Part shown: one piece after another, positions 24,268 through 37,352 of the stretch
Numbering within the stretch: position 1 is the first letter of the stretch
How the letters are laid out: every line of letters starts with the position of its first letter
NCBI GenBank assembly: GCA_002105175.1
Contig: MCGE01000030.1
Coordinates: 431,967-495,966 of the forward strand
Origin: Absidia repens
Lineage: Eukaryota; Mucoromycota; Mucoromycetes; Mucorales; Cunninghamellaceae
Direction of reading: 5' to 3'
Length of the DNA stretch: 64,000 nt
Notes under the pieces: model-generated
The model's database searches: none
What the model was told of the DNA's origin: nothing
Seen by the model: only the letters and a program-made list of their open reading frames with translations
Translations under genes and position numbers: made by a program

Positions 24268-24903
24268 ATGAGTGACTCTATCCCTCCTATTGAAAAATTG
24301 AACGACGAAAGCCCTCAAGTATTTATTGAAGCCGTCAACACTTTATTCGAAACAGCCCCTCCTTTGGCTGATCGGTTATTAGCTGCCAGACCCTTCAAGT
24401 CTTACCTCGACCTCATCGACAAAGCTGAAGCAATCTGCCTTGGTAGCGACCTTAGTGACCAAGACAAACTGGATATCATCAATGCTCATCCTCGTATTGG
24501 TGAAAACAAAACAAATCTTTCTGCAATGTCTCTCAAGGAACAAGGTTACAATACTCGTCAAGGGACTGAATCGGAACAAGATCGTCAAGTCAACGCTACT
24601 CTTGCTGAATTGAACAAGGTAAAATTAACGATGAAAGGTCTGATTCTGAACTTGCTCCTCCTCTGATGCTGATGTTTTTTTTTTTTTTTTTGATGATGGT
24701 TTTTGTTGTAGAAATACGAAGCTACTTATGGATTCAAATTTGTTGTCTTTGTCGCTGGACGTCCTCGAACAGAAATCATTCCTCTTATCGAGGAACGCAT
24801 TGCGTCCAACAACAAGGAACAAGAAATGAAGACGGGTATGACTGATATGATGCTTATTGCACGGGATCGTTTGAAGAAGGCTACTGGTGAAACTAGATCT
24901 TAG
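24268..24903 (+). CDS. OHCU decarboxylase (urate degradation)
   Basis: 2-oxo-4-hydroxy-4-carboxy-5-ureidoimidazoline decarboxylase converts OHCU, made from urate by uricase and HIU hydrolase, to (S)-allantoin. Exons are 24268-24618 and 24712-24903; 180 residues, the usual length of a single-domain enzyme. The catalytic His lies in INAHPRIGEN (His74), and the conserved Glu lies in SLKEQGYN (Glu91). YGFKFVVFVAGRPRTEII and ELNKKYEATYG are family signatures; the second crosses the intron, confirming it. The C-terminus ends ETRS, so no SKL-type peroxisomal signal is present. The intron contains a T17 run. The neighbours are not purine-catabolism genes. Confidence 0.93.
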
Positions 24904-25837
24904 AAATATATCGTCCCCTTCCTTTTACATTGTAGTTTAATGTTATATATATTTGTATTGATTGTCCTTATTATTCACCCGTTTTGAAAAATAAAAAATA
25001 AATATACCGTTGTGCTCATTCATTCTCCGAATATGCTATATTCATGTGTCAAATTATTGTGCCCGACAGTTTGGATTCATTTATTATGTTGATTGTCGAC
25101 ATTATAGTTACATTTTGTCGATGTTCATCTTTTAATGATGGTTTATTGAGATAATTGCGTGTGTGTGTGTGTGTGGAGCGGGGGGACGACGGGAATTCAG
25201 TGTAGGCATCGATACCTACGCCATTTCGCACTTTGGTGGCAATTCCTCAGAGCTTTAGTGATTTTCTTTTGGGTTTTTAAAGGGGGTTTTTATTATCATC
25301 ACTATGCCATACGTAATAAAAATGAGACAATGTATACAGTATGTCTAGTCAAGCGAAGACTATAATATTTTATTGTAAAGATTACACTGGTGATATGGTC
25401 TAGGTTCCAGTATATATTCCTGATCTACGAAAGATGGTTCACAACGTACCTTCAATGTTTCTATATTGACTCCAGGTCGATTTGAGTAAAAAGTTTGAAA
25501 TGGGCGTCATTTTTCGATGAAGAGGAATTGTAGTTACACAAATATTACTTTCCCCACCATTGCTACTCTACATAACCCACCTAGGCATGAAATACAGAGG
25601 GGCTAACAAACTAAATATCCTGTAGTGCATTTTTTTCTTACACAAACACATGGCTATTTTTTTTCTACGTTCAAATATATACATGAGGTGGTGGACAAAG
25701 TCATCTAAATATCCCGCACATTTTCTTTCCACGCACCCAAACACACTAATTTATTTCTATGTCCATGTATACCCATTCGTCAAAACAAACAATGTAAACA
25801 TATAACAAAGAAATTAACGATGAAAAGAGACAAGTGT
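24904..25837. other. intergenic spacer with short repeat fragment
   Basis: This is the 3' UTR of OHCU decarboxylase followed by AT-rich spacer. A fragment at about 25225-25250 (CGCCATTTCGCACTTTGGTG) matches the short palindromic repeat found at 26262-26305, 26485-26525 and 44645-44690. No gene was seen. Confidence 0.5.
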
Positions 25838-26165
25838 ATTTTATTTGGATGAAGTTACAAACTATGACAAACTAACACTAAACTAAATTACGGGTGGTTC
25901 AGTGATAACTATGGCGTAGCTAAACTAATGGTGATCGCAAAACACGAATCCAAAATGAAAGGGTTTCCCATAGTATCTGTATTGCATTTTTCAAAATGCC
26001 CCTGATCCAAGTTCTAATTCTAATCCAAGATCACAGCACATTGAAGCTTTAACGGAGAAAGGAAATAAAAAAAAAAAAAAAGAAAAAAGCGAAAAAGACA
26101 AAAATAAATAAATAAAAATAAAGCGTAAGCGGAGTGTAAATGGTGCACCGTCCACCTTTTTTCTT
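25838..26165 (-). repeat. SINE-like repeat, copy D
   Basis: On the minus strand: head GGTGCACCATTTACACTCCG (about 26137-26156), T-rich stretch, TTGGATTAGAATTAGAACTTG, core GGGAAACCCTTTCATTTTGG (about 25950-25972), TTAGTTTGTCATAGTTTG and AATAAAATACACTTG near 25840. Confidence 0.65.
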
Positions 26166-26254
26166 TCTTGCAATATGGTCGTCCGACTGCCTCTTTTTTT
26201 TCACCATTCAAACGCCAAAAAAAAAAAAAAAAAAGTCCTAACTGAGCGCTGTGC

Positions 26255-26530
26255 AATGACGGATGGTCCCCAAGGGGCTGCCCACCATAGTGCGAAATGG
26301 CGAAGTTGTCCAACTGTGAAGGGTTGTTATAAATAAGACAATAGTAAAATAAATGATACAAATGATATGGGTTTTTTATTGAATAAACGCTCTGGCGCTC
26401 CGCTGGAGCTTTTGGAAATCTTTCGATTTACTGGGTGTCACAGTTTTTTATTAAAGTGTGGGTTTCGATGGGATAGGATTAAAGCCTCCGCCATTTCGCA
26501 CTTTGGTGGGCAGCCCCTTGGGGCCCAACC
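26255..26530. repeat. short inverted repeat around a 170 bp centre
   Basis: The left arm near 26262-26305 (CCCCAAGGGGCTGCCCACCA then TAGTGCGAAATGGCG) is the reverse complement of the right arm near 26485-26525 (CGCCATTTCGCACTTTGGTG then GGCAGCCCCTTGGGG). The right arm is followed by a second, direct copy at 26603-26650. This may be a small non-autonomous element or part of the longer repeat R. Confidence 0.6.
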
Positions 26531-27590
26531 GTCGTGCTCAGCGCATCGGCAATGGGTTTTTTATGTGTGCTGAAAAAAAAAATAGTGAAGGGATTAGAGC
26601 TTCCGCCATTTCGCACTATGGTACTTGGGGCCCAACCGTCGTGCTCAGCGCGTCGTCAATGGGTTTTTTGTGTGCTGAAATAATAACTTACTTGAAATGC
26701 GTCGAAGAGATTAGAGTTTGATTATGTAGTGGTTGCAACTGCCTTTCCACTGGAAGATAAAACGAATTATGCGCTATGGTAATTATGGCGATTGCCCGTT
26801 TATTTAATTTTTATTTGCAGCTCCCTGATTTTTTGAAATAAAAAAAAAGCTGGATGATTCAGGCTCCGCATTTTGCTTTCTATTTTTTTTTTTTTTGGTC
26901 CCCTTTTTTTTCCCTCTCTCTTTCTTTCTTTTTTTTTATTTTTTTCCTTCATGATAGTCTGAATGATATGATGGCATGGCTCATTGGGGTATTGGTGATT
27001 TAGGATTAGTGTTAGAATATGAATTAGGGGCGATTTAAAAAACGCAAAACAAACATCATGGGAAAACCCTTTCATTTTTGATGTAGGAATTGGGAACGTC
27101 CGTAGATTAGCACTCATTAGTTTAGTAATAGTTTGTCACCGTTTGTATCTACGTCTGAATAAATATGTTCTTTTTCTCATAATTAGTTTCATTGTTGTAC
27201 GTTTACATGATGAGCTTCAACGAATGTGTATTACATATGTATAGAAAAAAAAAAAGAGTGTTTATATATATTATGAAAAAGGAACGGATTGGGTATTATG
27301 GAGACTGATTCCACCAACTCTATACGTTTGTGCGTAGAAAAAAAAAACAGTGAGGCATTTGTGTAAAGAAACAGCCATTACAGTGTATTTTGTTGTGATG
27401 GGATATATCGAAGAGCAAAGTTGAGAATACTGTAGTATTAATTATGTAGCTACTGGGTGGCAGGGCATTTCTGAAGTGTGGGTTTTGATGGGATGGGATG
27501 GAAGACTCTGTGATTTGGCACTCTGGGTGGGCAGTGATTGAGAAAAAAATGATGGACGGTTCCTATGGTGGGCAGAGCGTAGGGCTCTAA
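26385..27590 (+). repeat. long repeat R, copy 1 (inverted partner at 43785-44795), contains SINE-like copy E
   Basis: This unit of about 1.2 kb matches 43785-44795 in opposite orientation over most of its length. Shared blocks in order: ACGCTCTGGCGCTCCGCTGG, TTTCGATTTACTGGGTGTCA, GGCAGCCCCTTGGGG, CTGCCTTTCCACTGGAAGAT, GGATGATTCAGGCTCCGCAT, CATGATAGTCTGAATGATAT, the core region (about 27058-27090, here GGGAAAACCC), AATAAATATGTTCT, GTACGTTTACATGATGAGCT, AACGGATTGG, CACCAACTCTATA, and GGAAGACTCTGTGATTTGGC. The part 26860-27180 corresponds to the SINE-like family. Confidence 0.8.
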
Positions 27591-29004
27591 ATTTGGTCCC
27601 GTCCCGATTATGGTATTTAGAAAAAGTCCTCAATACCTGGTACCGATCAGTACCAATACCTACTAATGGTATTGTCTCGCTAAGGTTTTGGTATTTTTAA
27701 TCCCGCTAAGAGGTATTGATCAATACCAATACTCCTCATTTAGGTATTGTTAAGAGTCCTCCTGATGATGAACATTCGTTTACATAGCTTTGTTATTCCT
27801 CCTGCGCATAGCTTACTTGAAACAATCCTCTCTTTATATTTTGGACTGTTTTATTTTTCTTTTACTCGAAATAAATTAGACATTATCATTTATACAGTAT
27901 TGTTATATTATTAAATGGAATAGGACTTGTTATCAAGTATTGTGAAACTTTTGGATCATTCTTTATTTCTATTCAAATGTATTGTCTTATTTATACTGAT
28001 GTGATGGTATGTGGGCATGTAAAATTAGGGGTGACGAATATAATAGGAATTCGTGTAGTGGGCATTCGGGATCTGAATTACGTATTATTGAATGATCGCA
28101 TGTGCATGCAGTAAGATATAGGAATAAGTGTAGGGATAAATATATTTATATATATACATGAAAAGATATATGGTAGATGGATAGATGGATGATAGGTGAA
28201 TGTGTTGATATACAACATTAATCACACCCCGAATAAAACAATGATTGATTCATATCAAATAAAAGAAATCAATATTCTCATTTCATTTTCGACTTTCTTT
28301 TTTTGTTTCACAACAATACAGCCATTAAGCCAAGTTACTTTCTACCAAAAAAACCAATAATATATATTGTGTTTTACCACTAGTTAATGTATACATTTAA
28401 CTACCTTGTGAAATGGCAAACTATATCATTTTATAAAAAGAACAACTGTTAAAATCAATTACTAAAATTAGAAATATTATTCACGCCTTTAAATTCCGTC
28501 CATTAAGACCCTCTAATATTGTTAGTTCATCCATGAACGTGTGCCAAACAAATATAATCATATACTTCAATATATTGAAGATATCACTAATAATATTGAT
28601 AAATCTTTAAAGATTTTAAGAAATGCGAGATTTCCAATCATAAACTTATCCAAATTTCAGTCAGACCAAAAACGAAGGAAGCAACCGTCAAAACAAAAAT
28701 GGTCATTACACGGGCTTCGGAGCTTAAAGCGGTGAAAAAAATTGTGGGCGCCGCTCGCACTGCCCCCTGGGTCATTTTGGCAAAAGCGCGGCGTAGCCGC
28801 GCCTCTCCCGGCGCTTTTTTAGCGGATTTCCATGTTTTTTTAGCGGTATGGAGGGGTATTTCTGTGTGTGTATGGGGATATTGGATGGGGGAAAAAAAAA
28901 AAAAAATGGTATGAGTAGAAGGAGTATGTGACTAGAAAGCGGATGCAAGCAAACGTGGATGTCCAAGTATGTGTGTGGTTGAATGGTGGGCAATAATGTA
29001 GAGG
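27591..29004. other. intergenic, AT-rich with palindromes and a GC-rich hairpin, no gene supported
   Basis: It holds a cluster of GGTATT/AATACC palindromes (27626-27765), AT-rich spacer, and an isolated GC-rich stretch at 28735-28815 with the perfect hairpin GCGCGGCGTAGCCGCGC (about 28788-28804) followed by GGCGCTTTTTT. A 64-codon open frame at 28541-28735 has no recognised motif. Confidence 0.5.
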
Positions 29005-29205
29005 CGGTTATTATGGCTGTAGGCTTTAGCTGTGAGCTTATAGGCGTAAACTTTAGAGCATTGTGCAATTCATTGTATGAGAGATGGATGGTTGGTTTGG
29101 TGGCAAAAAATGATTGTATAATATTTCTAAAGATGCATGGAAAATTTGAAGTTGAACGGTTTCGTAGTTCGTTTTATATAAAGCGAAGAAGAGTATATTG
29201 CACGT
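29005..29205 (+). repeat. direct repeat S, copy 1
   Basis: Matches 29505-29700 over about 200 bp with substitutions. Shared blocks include TTTAGAGCATTGTGCA, AAAAAATGATTGTATA, GATGCATGGAAAATTTGAAG and AAGCGAAGAAGA-like ends. Confidence 0.75.
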
Positions 29206-29504
29206 AGGCTGTAACCCCCCCCAGCTATCTTAGGAGCTCCAGATGGGTTGACTCGCCTCCGGATTTTTTGACAGGGTTTGAATTCAATTGCCGCCGTCTG
29301 CCTGGATTGTCTATCGAAAAAAAGGGAGGGAGGGAGGACACAGTGAAATAAAAAGTCATCAAACATACGTAATGAGTAAAAAAAAAAAAAAGGTCATAAA
29401 ACACACGCAAGCACACTGTATCTATTGATGCAATTTGTTCTTGTTTATGGAATTGGGGTATAGTGAAAATTTCACTGGTGGGAGATAACGTATAGTTTGG
29501 TTAC

Positions 29505-29700
29505 TATGTCAGTAGGCTTTCGCTGTGAGATTATTGGTGTAAAATTTAGAGCATTGTGCATTTAATTGTATGAGACGTCGATGGTTGACTTGGTGACAAA
29601 AAATGATTGTATACTATTTCTATAGATGCATGGAAAATTTGAAGTCGAACGGTTCAGTGGTTCGTTCTATATAGAGCGAAGAAGAAAATATTGGACGTTA
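29505..29700 (+). repeat. direct repeat S, copy 2
   Basis: Second copy, 500 bp downstream in the same orientation. It is followed by GGTAGCAAAAATAGCGCGAA, which resembles GGCAAAAGCGCGGCG at 28780 upstream of copy 1. This suggests a larger duplicated or mobile unit whose ends I cannot fix. Confidence 0.7.
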
Positions 29701-29916
29701 AATTCGATTTTGCTGCAAAATGTTTAGCTGATTTTTTTGCGTTGTTAGCCCCGGTAGCAAAAATAGCGCGAAGCCTTCTCTTTTCTTGCTTTCTTCTGTT
29801 TTGTATTGTTTTGTTTTGTTTTTTTTTTTGTGAAGATGAAGTTCGAAAAATTTCAAAATTAAGTATTATGATGCTTGCGCTGGATTGAAAAGAACTGTCA
29901 ATAAAATCAGCGTGGC

Positions 29917-29942
<26 letters not shown>

Positions 29943-29947
<5 letters not shown>

Positions 29948-30190
29948 CTTTATTTTGGGCTCGCTTTTTCTTGCCTGTTTCCAGTGTTCCTCTCATTTGC
30001 CGTCATCTTTATCATCACCTCTTTCAATTTTATTTTGTCCTGTCCCAAAATTTATTTTGTCCCATCTCATTTTATTTTACATCTTCCCAATTTTATTTTC
30101 CCCCTCCCTCGATTTCATTTTCCCCCCTCTCAATTTATTTTACAGTCCGTCTCATTTTATATTCCCTTGGTCCTCAATTATTATTTCAAA
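29943..30190 (+). repeat. promoter-proximal repeat P, copy 2 (upstream of Grc3 gene)
   Basis: Matches 9237-9465, with the same order of pyrimidine-rich blocks (GTTCCTCTCATTTGCCGTCA at about 29987, TTATATTCCCTTG near 30160). It is preceded by an A run and starts 293 bp before the start codon. Confidence 0.75.
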
Positions 30191-30235
30191 ACTGTATTCG
30201 CCTCCTGCCTTTTTTTCTCGTTCTCTTTGCACACT

Positions 30236-33200
30236 ATGTTGACATTGGACGAAGAACACGATAAAGCTGCTGAAAAGAGGCATTCAACTGAAGCATTTGA
30301 TGGTAATAGAAATAGCAAAAAGAAAAAACTCCAACTTTAGATTCTTTGAAACTAACTTTTTTATTATTTGCGTGAATATGTGTATGTGTAGCTACTCAGC
30401 AAGAGACAGTAAGAGTAGCAGTAGATACCTCACACCATACCAACACCAACTCAAATATACCCTTATCGAGAAGAAAACGCAGGAAGACAAGAAGACGTGC
30501 CATGCCCATCACAAAAATCAGCAAGCATGACAACACTAACAAACGTCGCGACGCAGTCGTGGAATCAACTGACATAACAACAACTTCAATACATACGCTA
30601 AAAGAGCCAACAACTGCCCACAGCATCATCACAGACAAGCATTCAAATAACGCCAATACAGGACATTATGATACCGATGAAGAAAACAAGCGTTCATTGA
30701 CTCACATGACAACAACCGCAACAATTCCGTCTGCGAACGATCCAACAATTCCTAGCAGTATCTGCACAGACATTTTTTTTGAAGGGGATAGCTTCAGACA
30801 AAACACTAAAGATGATCAGCATAGCGTGGGCGTGGAAATATATCGACAGAAGCCCGAGCAAATCGACGATCCAAGTTCTACAACGATTTCACCGTCATCA
30901 CGCCCTCTAACACAATCAACAGGATCGCCACCGACAATGACAGAAACCATTATATCAGGTACCTCGACCTCAGCATCAGTGAAAAAAGAAAAAGATTCAA
31001 CTTGGATACCATCAAGTACCACGACGACCGATGATATGGCTAAAAAAGCAGGATCAGCACTAACAGGCAACAATGAAATTACTGCTTCAGTAATTAGTAT
31101 TGACAGCAAACTATTCCCTAAGGTATCACATTCGCCGCCACAACAATTACTGGATTGTCTAGGTATGACAGGGGACCTGGATACGTCAAAGAATGTGGAT
31201 AAAAAATCAGAAGTATTGCTATCACCAGCAGCCTATCCTCCAGAGCCAGCCCCAGCCTACATCCCGCAATCATCAACAGTATATACCTTGGAATCAATAG
31301 CAGTATATTCTCCAGAATCGTCAACTGTTTGTCCTCCAGAACTAACACCAATCACCAACATTGAAGATAGCATCGTGAAAACCTCCAAGGCACCAGAAAA
31401 ATGCTTACGCAACGAGATGAAAGAGAAAAGGTAGGGAAAACACGACGAGGACGTATTTTTTTGCTACCGTTTATTGACTCTTTGTATATTAGTGACAGCA
31501 CAACAAATGACCAAGGTCCTGTATCGACTTACTCTTCCGATAACGTGCTTAGCTTCCAGCATGAAGGGGAAACGTGCTACTGTATTGGTTTGGAAAAAAA
31601 TCAGGTAAAGTAATATAACATAAGTATGACATATTTTCTGGCCATTAACACCTGTCAGTTATTATTTTGTTTTTCGGTAGAAACTGGTATTCATTGGGTA
31701 CGCATTGATCGGTGCACTTTATGGATCCATTGAAATGTGTGGTGCCACAATCTCCGCTAACACGGATCTTCCCTCTCGCTTGAAACACTTCTTCCAGATG
31801 TCACAATACGTCTCCTTCTTTCCAACATTCTCATCCAGGGCGTCAGGTTTGACGGTGATTCAATCAACTTGTTATGAAAAAGTGGCTACCCGTGCTCCAT
31901 CGGTGACAATGAACTCGACTTTTGACAACTTGACAGAACTACTGGGAGCATTTGATGAAAGGTGGGAAAGATTTGAATCGATTGTCGTTGTGAAAAGCTT
32001 GGATTGGTGTGGAGTGGATCAATTGGAACAAGTCATGCCTTCATTGAAGAACCAATTTCGGCTTGGGACCAAACATGCTTATGTCATAAATGATGGGCCT
32101 TTTTATGATGATATTACCGGATTTCAACCTGTAAGTAAAAAAAAAAAAAAAATGTACATGCCAAGGTATACTAACGGTTGTATTTATGGCAATAGATCAT
32201 CAATGTGACACCTGAAGTTAAGGCTTTACAGAACCAATCTTCCTGGCAAATCAGTGTTGATCGTATTATCTCTTATGAACAAGGTAAGACGAAAAAAGAC
32301 ATCATCAACAGAAATAGAAAGGGGGTTGGTTTTTTTTTTTTTAATGAAGATTTTTTATAGAACATGTAGCACCATCCATATCAGTCATTTGTGGCAACAT
32401 CAATGTGAACAAATCGGCTTTCGCGCGATATACAATCAATCGGCTTTTAAAAATGTAAGTTTAAAAGGCTAATGCGTCATGATAGTATGATATAGCCTTA
32501 TGCCTAATTTTAATTTTATTTTTTAACGAAATAGTCATCAACGGGTGGCCTATTTGGAAACAGATGTAGGACAAACGGAATTTACACCTGCTGGTTTAGT
32601 CTCTTTGCATGTCGTTGAAACGCCTGTGCTTGGCCCATCCTTCACACATCCGCACCTAAAATGCAGGCAAAGCTTCTTTATCGGAACAACATCGGCACGA
32701 ATGGATCCTACGTATTATCAACAATGTATCAAGCAACTACTATCAAAGTATCGACAAGAAAGTGAAGAGTGGACCAAAATTGCACATCAAGATCAGGATG
32801 GAAGCTTCTTATTGCCTTTAGTGGTAAATACGCATGGATGGACCAGTGGATTAGGATATGATATTTTATTGTCTTTGATGGAAAATGCCAAACCCACACA
32901 TGTCTTTGGTCTTATGTCTCTCGCTGCCTCTGGTTATGGTCTTGAAAAAAATTTCCCTGATGATTTTGCCCACAAAGTAATGATGTTTCTTCCGCCTCAC
33001 CTGCCTGTCAAACAACAGTTGATGTTTCTCACCGCACCAACCCCCACATCTGAACTCCTTGAACATCATCAACACCGACAACTGATGTTCTTATCTTATA
33101 TCTATCACAATCCACAAGTGTTTTGCCGTCGACGACAAGATACAACAACTTGCAGCAGCAGTTGGTGGCAAGTGGCACCTCCATTGATTCACCGAACGCC

Positions 33201-33788
33201 GTGGACCGCTGATTGGCATGAACAAATTCATGGTGTGTGGGTGTTATACGACGATGTTCCTCTCTCTCAGCTTCTCTATGTCCTCAAAGGGGCTATCGTT
33301 GCTCTTATTGGAGAAGTCAGGCCGCTTGATGATGATGGGGACGATAACGAGCTCACGGTGATTGAAGAAAAGAATATTGACCAACAACAACAGCGGCAGA
33401 AGCAACCATATGATGACGATCGTCCTTTACATGAAGAAATAATGAAAAAGAATGAAACTAAGAAGGGATGGGTAAGTGTTGAAAAAGTGAAAAAAAAAAA
33501 ATACACTGGTGGAGAGTTGACATTTGTCTATTTGTTTAATAGAGACTTCCAAATTACCATCCGGCACATACAAGTGCAAGACCCGACCCATCCAATACAA
33601 CGTGTTATGGAATAGGCGTTATCCGTGAGATCGTTCCTGAACGACATCAATTCCATGTATTTACCCCACTGCCAACTGATCGACTGGGACAGGTGACTCG
33701 AATAGTGAAAGGCGATCTTGAACTACCTGTATTTTGCATGCTGGACCAAAGCTTAACCGGAACATATCAAGATTGTGGGGAATATTGA
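30236..33788 (+). CDS. polynucleotide 5'-hydroxyl kinase, Grc3/Nol9 family
   Basis: Grc3/Nol9 is the nucleolar RNA 5'-kinase that works with the Las1 endonuclease in ITS2 removal during 60S maturation. Exons are 30236-30302, 30392-31430, 31493-31604, 31681-32130, 32196-32283, 32361-32454, 32535-33471 and 33543-33788; 1010 residues. The first 390 residues are basic (SRRKRRKTRRRA, a likely nuclear or nucleolar signal) and then Ser/Thr/Pro-rich. Conserved region: YCIGLEKNQKLVFIGYALIG, GATISANT, then the P-loop ISVICGNINVNKSAFARYTI, YLETDVGQTEFTPAGLVSLH, FFIGTTSARMDP, LVVNTHGWTSGLGYDILLSL. The Walker A glycine before Lys-Ser is Asn (VNKS instead of GKS), which is odd for an ATP-binding kinase. 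A Gln/Asp-rich insertion lies near 33330-33450. Identification is strong; activity is uncertain because of the P-loop change. Confidence 0.88.
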
Positions 33789-35020
33789 AAACAAAGCATG
33801 ATTTATACCAATCACGGGATGCATACAAATATGGTGAGCGTGAAGGAATGTATCCGCGAAAAAAAAAAAAAAAAAAAAAAAAAAGTGAAATCGTATGTTT
33901 CAAGCAATGGTATTTTTTGGGATACTCCTTCTTGGCATAGTGATAGCATAGTTAGTCAGTGTACGATTATAGTGTGAAGGTTTTATGGTTGTCATAGTGT
34001 AGATATTTTGAATAAAAAAGCATGATTGTTTTCTTTCTTGTGGGATTGCCTTATTAGAATATGTATGTGAAGACGACGATCACAATCTGTGTGTATGATA
34101 GTATATCGTGTGAAAGACGGATGGCATTGTGATGTGTGTTTTTGATGGATATCATATCTCCATTTTGGGGATTAGGTAGAGTAATAGAAACAAGTACTTC
34201 ATTTCGGAATGGATGGGATTGCAAAAAAAAAAAAAAAAAAAAAAAAAAACGGAGAGGGTGTGTATGGTCTGATAATTCAAGTGACACGTGTCCCGAAAAG
34301 GAAATGCAGAAAAAGGGTGCAAAAATGGGGGGGTTGAAAAACAGGGCACTTGTTTGTGGAAAAAAAGTTCATCTTCTAAAGGTATCATGGGATCATACCA
34401 TTGTTGTATTATTTTAAAAGAGTGTCATGGTGAACAATGTGACAAAATAGGAACAACACAAAAGTGAATGGCGGTGATGATGGTGATGATAATGATAATG
34501 ATAAAAAAAAAAATATGGTTTGCCGATCATTCATCATGACCATATTCACCCACGCTTTTACGAGGTTTCTTACCTGAGTTTGAATTCTATAAACAGCAAA
34601 ATGGCAAAAAAAAAAAAAAAAAGAGCGGTGCTTTTTAAATTTCGCTTGTTCTTTTCCTTTTGTTTTATATTTCATTCTCTATTTAAAGAGATACTTTTTT
34701 ATTACTTCCGTTTTTTTTTTTTTTTTACTTTTTATTTCTATCCATTCTCGCTCTCTTTTTACTCTCGTTGTCTTTCTTCCTTCCTCCATCAAATTCTCAG
34801 CACATTCATTGTTGGACGATTGGAAGATCCACTTTATGCCAGACGATGTAAGAGTGGAAACAATATCATAACATAATAAAACGGAGTCAACTAACCTATT
34901 TGAATTTTATATAAACATAGTTGAATTAGTTATTTATTTTACGACATAACCATCAATAAAACAAACTTTGATTCGACGACACATTCACCAACAGGTTGAC
35001 GTTTTTTTGTATCGATTTGA
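33789..35020. other. intergenic: Grc3 3' flank and zinc-finger gene promoter
   Basis: GAATAAAAAAG near 34010 fits a poly(A) signal. A runs occur near 33859-33883, 34222-34249 and 34604-34622, and T runs near 34710. From 34600 on the strand is pyrimidine-rich, as in the other promoters here. No gene was seen. Confidence 0.5.
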
Positions 35021-36409
<1,389 letters not shown>

Positions 36410-37352
36410 CTCGATCCTTATTATGCCCACCCATTTAGTATATACATATGCCCTTTTTATGCCTTATGCCTCACATAGAATATATGACACACTAGATTAT
36501 TATTAGTTGAATATGACAAACCTGTTTATTGTTTATTTATATGTCGATTATCCTTCCCCTTACATGGGTCCCTTTTTTTATTAGTTTAGTATTATTATTA
36601 TACCACCTATCTATCCATCAATTGCCTTTTTTTTATTTTTATTTTTATTTTTACTACATATTTTGGAATAAAGAATTGGAATTATACCATTAGGTCATTC
36701 TCTTACTGATATCAAGGAGAAAGCACAGACAAAATCTATCTCATTATTATGTTTTTGTATCACTCTCCTTCTTTGTCCACATTCTTAGTTCATTGTCTAC
36801 CTTTTAAAGTAATGTCATCTTGCAGATCATACACCTCCCTTTCTCTGTCTTTTTTTTTTTTTTTTTCGTACTTTTTGAATATCAAGGTTTCGGAACTCGG
36901 GAATAGTTTTCTTTTAAAAAACAGTGGCATTTTCATATTTGGAACAATAAAGCAAGTAACACGAGTCTCTTGGGGTGAAAAACAATTATTGGTGAAACGA
37001 TACCATGGACGGGGCTCGGGAGACTTTCACTTCGCCCTCTCAAATTCAAAAGAAGTCCATTATGCTTTTCATATCAAAGTGAGGTTGATGACTGTATTCT
37101 GCATTTCTGCATCATATATACTGCGGTAGGTAATCCAATTTTCATTCAATAAAAGCAATAATTATATACATGCATTTGTACATTAATTCAGTTAAATCAG
37201 GAGAAAGATTGAAAAAAGGTCAATGCGGAAGAAAACCAACTTCTTTGGTGTAAGAAAAGTCAGGGGTAATTTTTCAAACTCCTAGAAAAAAAAAGGAACG
37301 TTGGTCGTTTTTTTTTTTTTCTTTCATTTACTTATCTTTTTGGAAAAAAAAA
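36410..37352. other. intergenic, no gene seen
   Basis: AATAAAG near 36666 is the likely end of the zinc-finger transcript. The rest is AT-rich, and T and A runs just before 37353 resemble the other gene leaders. Confidence 0.5.

Noticed and set aside
28541..28735. 64-codon frame MPNKYNHILQYIEDITNNID...
   Set aside because: AT-rich, no homology signal, runs into the GC-rich hairpin block.
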